DNA from: CAMCXT01 sp046302715
Lineage (GTDB): Bacteria > Bacteroidota > Bacteroidia > M30B66
Direction: 5' to 3'
NCBI GenBank assembly: GCA_046302715.1
Contig: JBKCHQ010000232.1
Location: 1-23,242 of the forward strand
Length of the DNA stretch: 23,242 nucleotides
The notes below the pieces were generated by a model. It searched no databases, was not told the origin of the DNA, and worked only from the letters and a program-made list of their open reading frames with translations. Positions 8,794-15,275 of the stretch are shown here, piece after piece (position 1 is the first letter of the stretch; every line of letters starts with the position of its first letter). The position numbers and the translations under genes were made by a program.

Positions 8794-8801
8794 CAAACCT
8801 A
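8794..8801 (-). promoter_or_regulatory. Candidate Bacteroidota -7 box before GH3 gene
   Basis: The minus strand reads TAGGTTTG, an exact TAnnTTTG match, 15 bases upstream of the chosen GH3 start. No clear -33 TTTG is present at the usual 17-23 base spacing. It could give the GH3-unknown-glpD part of the block its own promoter, within the 63-base gap after polX. Confidence 0.35.
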
Positions 8802-8841
8802 ATACGTGGGCACTTATAAGCCACTAATTTAAATCAGTTTT

Positions 8842-10491
8842 TTAGTTTTTGGAATTAATAAATCGTTCAAATGTGTCTAAATCCATCGCATTTAATAAAA
8901 ACTCTTTTTTAAGTCCTCCCTTTTGAGCCGTCAGCATACCATAGCGAATATCGCCAAGGCCATCTATCCTGTGCGCATCGGGATTTATTGAAATTTTAAC
9001 GCCCTTTTTCATGCATTGCGGAATCCAGCGCCAATCGATATCAAGGCGGTAAGGATGTGCATTAAGTTCGATGCTCACACCATTGGCTGCACATGCGTCA
9101 ATGAGTTTAATGTAGTCGATGGGATAAGGTGGTCTTGAAAGCAACAGCCGTCCGCTGGGATGCCCCAATATTGTGGTATATGTATTTTCTACGGCTTTGA
9201 TGAGCCGCTCGGTAGCACGTTTTTCGTCCATACGTAAAACCGAATGTACCGATGCTACGATAAAGTCGAAACTCTTCAATACCTCCTCGGGATAGTCCAA
9301 ACTGCCATCGCCCAAAATATCAGACTCAATGCCTTTAAAAATCTTAAAATCTGAATATTTACCGTTTAAACGATCAATTTCAGCATGCTGCTGTGCCACT
9401 CGTTCGATGCTCAAACCACCAGCATAACCAGCAGATTTACTGTGGTCACAAATACCAAAATAAGACATCCCCATTTCCTTTACCGCATCTGCCATTTGTT
9501 CAAGTGTATGAATACCGTCGCTCCAGGTGCTGTGGCAATGTAGAATCCCTCGAAAATCTGACAGTTGAACGAATTCATCCGATCGTAAACGAACGGCCTC
9601 TTCGAGGGGCCAATCGCGCAAAAAAGGCTGCAAATAAGGAATTTGAATCGCATCGAATACATGTTGCTCCGTATGTTGTTCCGTTGATTTATCCATGCTT
9701 AAGAACGAGGCAACAAATTCAGCCGGACCGGTAGTTATGAAAAGTTGAGCGCCATATTCGATTTCATTGGCCAGATGTAGCATAACTTTCTGACCCGAAG
9801 CACAATCGTAGTATTGCCATACAGAATCTTGCACCTGTTCGATCTTAAAAATGCCTTCTTCCTCATTGGGGCGCATTTCGAAATTATGGCGAATCAGCAG
9901 CTCTATTTGCTCTATAACCTCGCACTGGCGACGCAATGCACCCGTATATTCAACGCTAATTCCCTTAAAAATGGTTTGCAGCTTGTGAATTACCTGGTCT
10001 GCTAAAAGCTGCGCACTGGCATAATGCAATTTGCCTTGATTCTGATGACTAAATTCGATAGCTTGACGTATATTTTCCTGAGTTTTAGACCCAAAACCGC
10101 TAAGCTCAATCAAACGATTTTCGTTGCAGGCATAAAGCAATTCTCCCGGCGATTCGATTCCCAGCTCTTTCCAAAGGGCCCTCACTTTTTTTGCGCCTAG
10201 GCCTTTTATTCTCAACATTTCAACCAATCCGGCCGGTGTATTTTGAAGTAAAGCATCAAATTCAGCCTCGCCACCTGTATGCAAAAGGGCGTGTATTTTA
10301 TGCGCCATGCCTTTGCCGATGCCGGGAATTGCTAAAATATCTGCTTCGCTCAAACCCTCTAAGGCATAACCCAAGCGATCAATCTGAAAGGCGGCATTTT
10401 GAACCGACTTTACTTTGAATGGATTTTCGTCGTGCAGCTCCAGTAATGAAGCGAGCAGCTTCAGCGCTCTTGAAATGTCTTTGTTCGACAT
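8842..10491 (-). CDS. polX: PolX-like protein: HhH and degenerate polymerase domain with intact PHP domain
   Basis: This 549-residue protein has the full bacterial PolX layout. The N-terminal 8-kDa-like and helix-hairpin-helix region spans residues 1-145 (PGIGKGMAHKI at 56-66, IKGLGAKKVRALW at 95-107). The palm-like region covers about 150-300 and the C-terminal PHP domain 310-549. The PHP ligands are all present: HCHSTWSDG at 318-326, DH at 349-350, Glu389, His416 in ASVH, His444 in GHP, and PDAH at 504-507. The polymerase palm is degraded. Where active PolX has GSxRRGKExxGDxD, this protein has GALRRQCEVIEQIE (184-197), so the two metal-binding aspartates become Gln195 and Glu197. The third (VDLR) aligns with VMLH, giving Met237. 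I infer a PHP nuclease or phosphoesterase acting in DNA repair without nucleotide transfer. It starts 6 bases after the sppA stop. Confidence 0.92.
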   Translation of the reverse strand: MSNKDISRALKLLASLLELHDENPFKVKSVQNAAFQIDRLGYALEGLSEADILAIPGIGKGMAHKIHALLHTGGEAEFDALLQNTPAGLVEMLRIKGLGAKKVRALWKELGIESPGELLYACNENRLIELSGFGSKTQENIRQAIEFSHQNQGKLHYASAQLLADQVIHKLQTIFKGISVEYTGALRRQCEVIEQIELLIRHNFEMRPNEEEGIFKIEQVQDSVWQYYDCASGQKVMLHLANEIEYGAQLFITTGPAEFVASFLSMDKSTEQHTEQHVFDAIQIPYLQPFLRDWPLEEAVRLRSDEFVQLSDFRGILHCHSTWSDGIHTLEQMADAVKEMGMSYFGICDHSKSAGYAGGLSIERVAQQHAEIDRLNGKYSDFKIFKGIESDILGDGSLDYPEEVLKSFDFIVASVHSVLRMDEKRATERLIKAVENTYTTILGHPSGRLLLSRPPYPIDYIKLIDACAANGVSIELNAHPYRLDIDWRWIPQCMKKGVKISINPDAHRIDGLGDIRYGMLTAQKGGLKKEFLLNAMDLDTFERFINSKN

Positions 10492-10497
10492 AACACG

Positions 10498-12249
10498 CTA
10501 GTAAATCTCTAACTCATAAGGCATACGTGCCTGATAAGGTTGCATATGCATAAGACGATCAATTTTTCGGTAATAATCAAATCCTTTACCCATATACTGC
10601 TTTAACAGGCTTTCTGCAGGCTTTTCGCCGAAATTTTCCAGAATTTTTTCAAAAGGAGCTTTCACGGCAGGCAGTTCAGTAATGCGGTATTCGGTAAGAT
10701 TTGCCCGTTTTGCTGCCAAACTGATGGCATAATTCAACCCGCCAAATTCATCTACCAGTTTGATACGTTTGGCATCAATGCCGGTCCAAACTCTGCCCTG
10801 TGCGATAGAATCCACTTCAGCTTTAGACATTTTGCGTCCTTCGGCCACCCGGGTAATAAAATTATCATAAATACGTTCGATTTCGGCCTGAATGATTTCT
10901 GATTCACGCGGAGTTACCGAGCGCGAACTGGTCATAATATCGGCCATAGGGGTGGTTTTTACCGTATCAATGGTAACGCCCAATTGGTTTACTAGTCCTT
11001 TGCCATTGAAAAACAAACCAAATACACCTATAGATCCGGTTATGGTATTAGGTTGTGCCACTATAACGTCGGCAGGTGCGGCAATGTAATAACCGCCCGA
11101 TGCTGCCAAATTGCCCATTGAAACAATAACAGGTTTGACTTTTTTAGTCAGCATAACTTCGCGCCATATAGTTTCTGAGGCCAATGCGGAACCGCCCGGA
11201 GAGTTAATCCTCAACACTACAGCTTTTATTTTATCATCCAATCGTGCTTTTCGTAAAGCTTTGGCAAAAGGTATAGACCCTACCTGATCGTCCTGACCTT
11301 CGCCATCCACAATATCGCCCTCAGCATACACTACGGCAATTTTATCTCCTTTTTTACGCTCGCGTGTATCGTGCGCGTTTTCCATATCGCTTATGCTAAC
11401 CAAATTTAATTTATCGATAGATTTAGCTTTGGTCTTTGTTTTTAATAATTCGAGCACTTCGTCGCGGTATTTTAAGTCATCGACCAGTTTATACTGCTTT
11501 GCTGAAAGCGCATTGGTAACCTTTATTTCGGAAGCTATAGCCAGCAGCTCTTTTTCGGGAATGTTTCTGCTTTTTGAAATGCCGCTAATCATATGGTTCC
11601 ACATAGAAAAAAGAAAAGTGCGCATCTGGGCCTTGTTGGCATCGCTTAGTTTGTCTTGTATGAAAGGCTCAACGGCACTTTTGAATTTACCGTGCCTAAA
11701 CACCTGAGGCTCTACCCCCAATTTATCAAGCGTTCCTTTAAAAAAGAGGATTTCAGAACGAAGCCCCTTTAACTCGGCCAGGCCCGTGGGGTGCAGGTAA
11801 ATTTTATCCGCAGCGCTAGCCAGATAATACGAACCCTGACTAAACACTTCGGAATACGCCCAAATAAACTTACCGGATTTTTTAAATGTGATGAGGGCAT
11901 TTCGTATTTCTTCGATGGTGGCAGTACCGGCATTTAAGGTGGTTAAATCGAGAAAAATACCTTGTATAGCAGGATCGGCAGCGGCTTTGTCGAGATTGTC
12001 GATTATTTCATTTAACCCCGGACTTTCTGCACCTATATCGCTAAAATTAAGCGATTTAAAAAGATCATCTTCATTCCGATCGGAAATTTCGTAGTCGAAG
12101 GTAAGATGCAAGATGGAATTTTCTTCAAGTTCGGTTTTGGGGTCGCTACTGCCTGCCGAAACAAGTATGATTATGAAGAGAAAGAAAACAAATCCGAACA
12201 GGAACATGCCTGTCATGGTGGCAAACACCATTTTTAAAAAACTTTTCAT
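10498..12249 (-). CDS. sppA: Signal peptide peptidase SppA, 67-kDa type
   Basis: This 583-residue membrane-anchored serine protease degrades cleaved signal peptides at the outer face of the inner membrane. One N-terminal membrane segment spans about residues 8-31. Two SppA repeats follow, as in the E. coli long form. The first carries the catalytic lysine Lys190 in HGKFKSAVEPF, equivalent to E. coli Lys209. The second carries the nucleophile Ser384 in MGNLAASGGYYIA, equivalent to Ser409. NSPGGSALASE at 349-359 and GRVWTGIDAKRIKLVD are also family hallmarks. Length matches the 67-kDa type rather than the short SppA of Gram-positives. It heads the minus-strand block and is divergent from folK with 110 bases between the two starts. 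No exact TAnnTTTG box for sppA is visible there. Confidence 0.95.
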   Translation of the reverse strand: MKSFLKMVFATMTGMFLFGFVFFLFIIILVSAGSSDPKTELEENSILHLTFDYEISDRNEDDLFKSLNFSDIGAESPGLNEIIDNLDKAAADPAIQGIFLDLTTLNAGTATIEEIRNALITFKKSGKFIWAYSEVFSQGSYYLASAADKIYLHPTGLAELKGLRSEILFFKGTLDKLGVEPQVFRHGKFKSAVEPFIQDKLSDANKAQMRTFLFSMWNHMISGISKSRNIPEKELLAIASEIKVTNALSAKQYKLVDDLKYRDEVLELLKTKTKAKSIDKLNLVSISDMENAHDTRERKKGDKIAVVYAEGDIVDGEGQDDQVGSIPFAKALRKARLDDKIKAVVLRINSPGGSALASETIWREVMLTKKVKPVIVSMGNLAASGGYYIAAPADVIVAQPNTITGSIGVFGLFFNGKGLVNQLGVTIDTVKTTPMADIMTSSRSVTPRESEIIQAEIERIYDNFITRVAEGRKMSKAEVDSIAQGRVWTGIDAKRIKLVDEFGGLNYAISLAAKRANLTEYRITELPAVKAPFEKILENFGEKPAESLLKQYMGKGFDYYRKIDRLMHMQPYQARMPYELEIY

Positions 12250-12310
12250 GATTTACGTCTTAAGTTTGCAAAGGTTGAAAAATACCGATACTCCAGGAAT
12301 GCGGTACCCA

Positions 12311-12318
12311 TAAATTTG
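12311..12318 (+). promoter_or_regulatory. Candidate -7 box upstream of folK
   Basis: TAAATTTG is an exact TAnnTTTG match, with its end 41 bases before the folK ATG in the sppA-folK divergent gap. The nearest upstream TTG (12275-12277) is too far for a standard -33 element, so this is a half-site only. Confidence 0.35.
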
Positions 12319-12359
12319 TTACACAATATTAAAAATTTAAGCAAACAAGGCCGAAAACA

Positions 12360-12821
12360 ATGACAAATAAAATAGGGATTGCTTTGGGAAGTAATTTGGG
12401 CGAACGGAGTAAAAACATTCAAAAAGCCATTCAACTTTTAGAACGCCAGAAAATTATCCCAATCAAGCAATCATCACTTTACGAAACTGATCCTCTGGGC
12501 TTTGAAAGTAAAAATCGATTTCTCAATGCCGTGCTGCTCTGCGAAACAGAATTATCACCGCATGAAGTGCTCAACACCTTACTTAACATTGAACAAGACA
12601 TGGGCCGAACCCGCAATGTCGATGGGTATTGCGACCGAATTATTGATCTCGATTTTTTATTCGCTGATGCTATTATTATCCATGACCCTAATTTGGTGTT
12701 GCCACATCCTAAAATGCAAGAGCGGGTTTTTGTGTTGGAACCATTGGCAGAAATTAACCCCGAATGGCGGCATCCCTTACTGGGTTTAAATACGCTTGAA
12801 ATGTTGAGAGCCCTTTTATAA
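12360..12821 (+). CDS. folK: 2-amino-4-hydroxy-6-hydroxymethyldihydropteridine pyrophosphokinase FolK
   Basis: This 153-residue cytoplasmic enzyme transfers pyrophosphate from ATP to 6-hydroxymethyl-7,8-dihydropterin in folate synthesis. The N-terminal GIALGSNLGER (residues 6-16) and ETDPLGFESKNRFLNAV (42-58) form the pterin site. The HPPK signature CDRIIDLDFLF at 91-101 carries the two magnesium-binding aspartates Asp96 and Asp98. LPHPKMQERVFVLEPLAEI at 114-132 is the conserved C-terminal block. The length is that of a stand-alone FolK, with no fused FolB or FolP domain, and no other folate genes are nearby. The start is the only reasonable ATG, and it is divergent from sppA. Confidence 0.96.
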   Translation: MTNKIGIALGSNLGERSKNIQKAIQLLERQKIIPIKQSSLYETDPLGFESKNRFLNAVLLCETELSPHEVLNTLLNIEQDMGRTRNVDGYCDRIIDLDFLFADAIIIHDPNLVLPHPKMQERVFVLEPLAEINPEWRHPLLGLNTLEMLRALL

Positions 12822-12940
12822 TGGGTTTCCCCAGCGTAACCGACAAGAATAATTTGCCGTAAATTATTTGGGGTGTAACTTTTAACCCAAAATTGGTGAA
12901 TTCTTTTTCTATGAAAATGAATTCACTTGAATTGCTTGAT

Positions 12941-12948
12941 TAATTTTG
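12941..12948 (+). promoter_or_regulatory. Candidate -7 box upstream of OmpA/TPR lipoprotein gene
   Basis: TAATTTTG matches TAnnTTTG exactly and ends 21 bases before the ATG at 12970. A TTG sits at 12927-12929, but the 11-base spacing is shorter than the consensus 17-23. It suggests that the lipoprotein gene has its own promoter apart from folK. Confidence 0.35.
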
Positions 12949-12969
12949 TGCCCAATTAGATCTAAAAAC

Positions 12970-13695
12970 ATGCAAACAAAATTTATTTTTAATAACGGGC
13001 TTGCTTCCATTGCGCTATCAGCAGTGATATTGAGCGGCTGCGGTATTGGCAAAATGATTAAAAATGCCGATCAGGTATCCTATACCGTAAATCCCAATCC
13101 AATGGAACTGCACGGCGACAGTATTAAAGTAACGGTTAGCGGGACATTCCCCGAAAAATATTTTCATAAAAAAGCTCGGATTAATGTGACCCCTGTGGTA
13201 AAATACTCAGGCGGTGAAAAGGTACTGAAGGAATATACATTAAGTGGAGACAAGATTAGTGGGGGCGATCAAAATATTTCCTATACAAAAGGCGGAAAAT
13301 TTACAATTACCGATCGCTTTTTATACATGCCGGGAATGGAACAAGCTGAACTGGTACTTAGAGCGAATGCGGTATATAAAAACAAAACCACCGCATTGCC
13401 CGAGGTAGTTATTGCCGAAGGAACAGTGGTTACTCCGCTATTGCTTCAAAAAGAATATAAGATTTCAATAGCGGAAGATATTTTTGATAAAAATCCAACG
13501 GTAACGCAACGTCAAAACCTTTATTTCTTGGTTGATTCGTGGGAAGTGCGTGATGTAGAATTAAAAAGCGATGAAGCAGTTAACATGAATCGTTTCATCG
13601 ACAAAGCAGTGCGCGACAGTTCTGAATTTACCCAGCTTGAAGTTTATGGTTATGCCTCGCCAGAGGGTGAGCTCGAACGAAACGAAAAATTATAA
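12970..13695 (+). CDS. N-terminal fragment: lipoprotein with beta-rich domain and truncated OmpA-like motif
   Basis: This piece encodes 241 residues. The start at 12970 places a lysine at residue 4, a hydrophobic core at about 10-21 and the lipobox LSGC with Cys24, so outer-membrane lipidation is expected. An in-frame ATG at 12946 would only add eight residues ahead of the signal peptide. Residues 35-170 look like a beta-sandwich. The fragment ends inside the OmpA-like domain at YGYASPEGELERNEKL, before the helix that normally completes the fold. If translated alone it would lack both the end of the OmpA-like fold and the TPR region. Confidence 0.6.
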   Translation: MQTKFIFNNGLASIALSAVILSGCGIGKMIKNADQVSYTVNPNPMELHGDSIKVTVSGTFPEKYFHKKARINVTPVVKYSGGEKVLKEYTLSGDKISGGDQNISYTKGGKFTITDRFLYMPGMEQAELVLRANAVYKNKTTALPEVVIAEGTVVTPLLLQKEYKISIAEDIFDKNPTVTQRQNLYFLVDSWEVRDVELKSDEAVNMNRFIDKAVRDSSEFTQLEVYGYASPEGELERNEKL

Positions 13696-13722
13696 TCAAA
13701 TCGCGACGACGAAGGCATTAAC

Positions 13723-14691
13723 TTGATTTTAAATCGCTTCAAATCAAAAAAACTTAAAGGCTACGAAAACAAAGAAGGTTTTACTAAGAAAGTAGCCACA
13801 GATTATGAAGATTGGGCAGGGCTTAGTAAAATGTTAAGCTCATCCAGTATTACCGGTAAAGATGCGGCATTAAAAATTATCAATACGGTGAATGATCCGG
13901 AAGCGCGCGAGCAGCAGTTCAGAGATTTGGCCAGCTACGATCCTATTTATCAGGAGTATTTCCCAAAATTAAGAAGAGCTGAGATAAGCCTTCGTGCAAA
14001 AATAAAGGTTCGCAGCGATGAGCAAATTAAGGCACTTGCTCTTACATCGCCTGACTCCTTGGGCATGGAAGAGCTACTTTATGCGGCGGATTTTTATTCG
14101 CGTAACGAGGATAAAATGAAAATTTACAATGCCTTTGCCCGTCGTTATCCCGAAGATTTTAGAGGGTTTAATAACATGGGATGCATTTTTTATGAGCAAG
14201 GTAAATTTGCCGAAGCACAGGCCGAATTTGAAAAAGCCGCTATTGTGGCACCCAAAGAATCGAGCATCCAAAACAATTTGGGAGTTATTGCAGCCGTTAG
14301 GGGCGATAAAAAAGCTGCGGCAAATTATTTTTCTAATGCCGGTTCAACCAGCGAAGCTCAGTATAACTTAGGAAACCTATCGGTAGCGAATGGTAAATAT
14401 ACGGCAGCTGTTAATGCATATGGAAACGCCTGTAGCTTCAATGCCGCGTTAGCAAAATTATTGGCCGGTAATTACTCGGGAGCCGAACAAACCCTTGATT
14501 GCTCGCCTGATAAAGATTCGGCATTGGCACATTATTTACGTGCTATTGCGGCAGCAAGAAGCAAAAATGCGGCACAGGCTTCTAAGCATTTGGCAAAAGC
14601 TATTGCGCTTGATGCCAAATTGAAGGATAAAGCCAAAAGCGATTACGAATTCATGAAAATCAGAGCCGAATTGGGTTCGGTGCTTGACTAA
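13723..14691 (+). CDS. C-terminal fragment: helical and TPR region of the interrupted lipoprotein
   Basis: This is the downstream open stretch, in the same frame as the piece before it. Its first possible initiator is TTG at 13723, with no ribosome-binding site or promoter visible, so independent translation is doubtful. It begins with the end of the OmpA-like helix. The segment DYEDWAGLSKML and the motif YFPKLRRAEISLRAKI follow, the latter matching the LPQLRRS segment of relatives. At least two TPR-like repeats come next: FNNMGCIFYEQGKFAEAQAE and IQNNLGVIAAVRGDKKAAAN. Ala-rich helices run to the stop. It converges on the methyltransferase gene with 6 bases between stops. Confidence 0.5.
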   Translation: MILNRFKSKKLKGYENKEGFTKKVATDYEDWAGLSKMLSSSSITGKDAALKIINTVNDPEAREQQFRDLASYDPIYQEYFPKLRRAEISLRAKIKVRSDEQIKALALTSPDSLGMEELLYAADFYSRNEDKMKIYNAFARRYPEDFRGFNNMGCIFYEQGKFAEAQAEFEKAAIVAPKESSIQNNLGVIAAVRGDKKAAANYFSNAGSTSEAQYNLGNLSVANGKYTAAVNAYGNACSFNAALAKLLAGNYSGAEQTLDCSPDKDSALAHYLRAIAAARSKNAAQASKHLAKAIALDAKLKDKAKSDYEFMKIRAELGSVLD

Positions 14692-14697
14692 GGACGA

Positions 14698-15240
14698 TTA
14701 TTCATAAGGGAAAACAGTTGGGTGTAGTCTATACATTTGGTATAAGACAATACCCGCGCATACCGAAATATTGAAAGAGTGCTTGGTGCCAAACTGCGGA
14801 ATTTCAACGGCAGCATCGGCATAAGTCAAGGCAGTATCCGACACCCCGTTCACCTCGTTGCCAAATACGAGTACCAGCTTTTCGGGGATTTGTGTAATGC
14901 TATCGAGCGAAGTGCTCTTATCGGTTTGTTCCACAAGCCAGATTTCATAACCTTCTTTTTTCGATTCTTCGAGAGCTTGCGTGGTATGTTCGAAGTATTT
15001 CCAAGACATAGTTTCCTCGGCTCCCAAGGCCGATTTATGAATTTCGCGGTTGGGTGGAGTGGCGCAAATGCCGCAAAGATCGATTCGTTCGGCTTTAAAG
15101 GCATCGGCCGTTCTGAATACGGAACCAATATTGTGCAAGCTTCGCACATTGTCAAGAACAATACGTACCTTCCATTTTTCGGAATGCTCGAATTCGGAGG
15201 AATTTTTTCGGTTTAACTCGGTAATTAGTAACTTTCGCAT
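14698..15240 (-). CDS. SpoU/TrmH-family RNA 2'-O-methyltransferase
   Basis: This 180-residue protein is a SPOUT-class methyltransferase that transfers a methyl group from SAM to a ribose 2'-OH of tRNA or rRNA. All three knot motifs are present. Motif 1 is NVRSLHNIGSVFRTAD at residues 31-46, including the catalytic-type arginine. Motif 2 is LVFGNEVNGVS at 124-134. Motif 3 is IPQFGTKHSFNISVCAGIVLY at 147-167. It lacks the N-terminal L30e-like substrate-binding domain of RlmB and so is of the compact TrmH/TrmL type; the target nucleotide is not determined. The frame stays open to an ATG at 15276, but that start would overlap mutS. The ATG at 15240 gives MRKLLITELN, so I prefer it. Confidence 0.9.
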   Translation of the reverse strand: MRKLLITELNRKNSSEFEHSEKWKVRIVLDNVRSLHNIGSVFRTADAFKAERIDLCGICATPPNREIHKSALGAEETMSWKYFEHTTQALEESKKEGYEIWLVEQTDKSTSLDSITQIPEKLVLVFGNEVNGVSDTALTYADAAVEIPQFGTKHSFNISVCAGIVLYQMYRLHPTVFPYE

Positions 15241-15275
15241 CTTCGAACGAGGTTTCAAATAAAGAATAAATTTCA

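Larger units (their letters stand above)
12970..14691 (+). pseudogene. OmpA-like/TPR lipoprotein gene interrupted by one in-frame TAA
   Basis: The two open stretches on either side of 13693-13695 are in the same frame and together make one recognisable Bacteroidota lipoprotein of 573 positions. The order is signal peptide, lipobox, beta-rich domain, OmpA-like YASPEG motif, a DWxG helical segment, an LRRxE segment and TPR repeats. In relatives the motif around the break reads approximately NEKL-x-x-NR; here it reads NEKL, stop, Ser, Asn, Arg. The spacing is therefore kept exactly, and a single base change, for example TCA (Ser) to TAA, would explain the stop. No frameshift or second stop is seen in either half. 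It could be a recent nonsense mutation, a sequencing error, or, less likely, stop readthrough. TAA is not the selenocysteine codon. Confidence 0.75.

Noticed and set aside
12246..12434. Small minus-strand open frame across the sppA-folK gap
   Set aside because: It lies partly antisense to folK, resembles no known protein, and would fill the only space available for two divergent promoters.
12867..12891. Possible folK terminator: TTTGGG paired with CCCAAA
   Set aside because: The stem has only six pairs with a 13-base loop and no T-run after it.
13693..13695. Recoded stop such as selenocysteine
   Set aside because: The codon is TAA, not TGA, and serine or a similar residue is expected at this place in the family.
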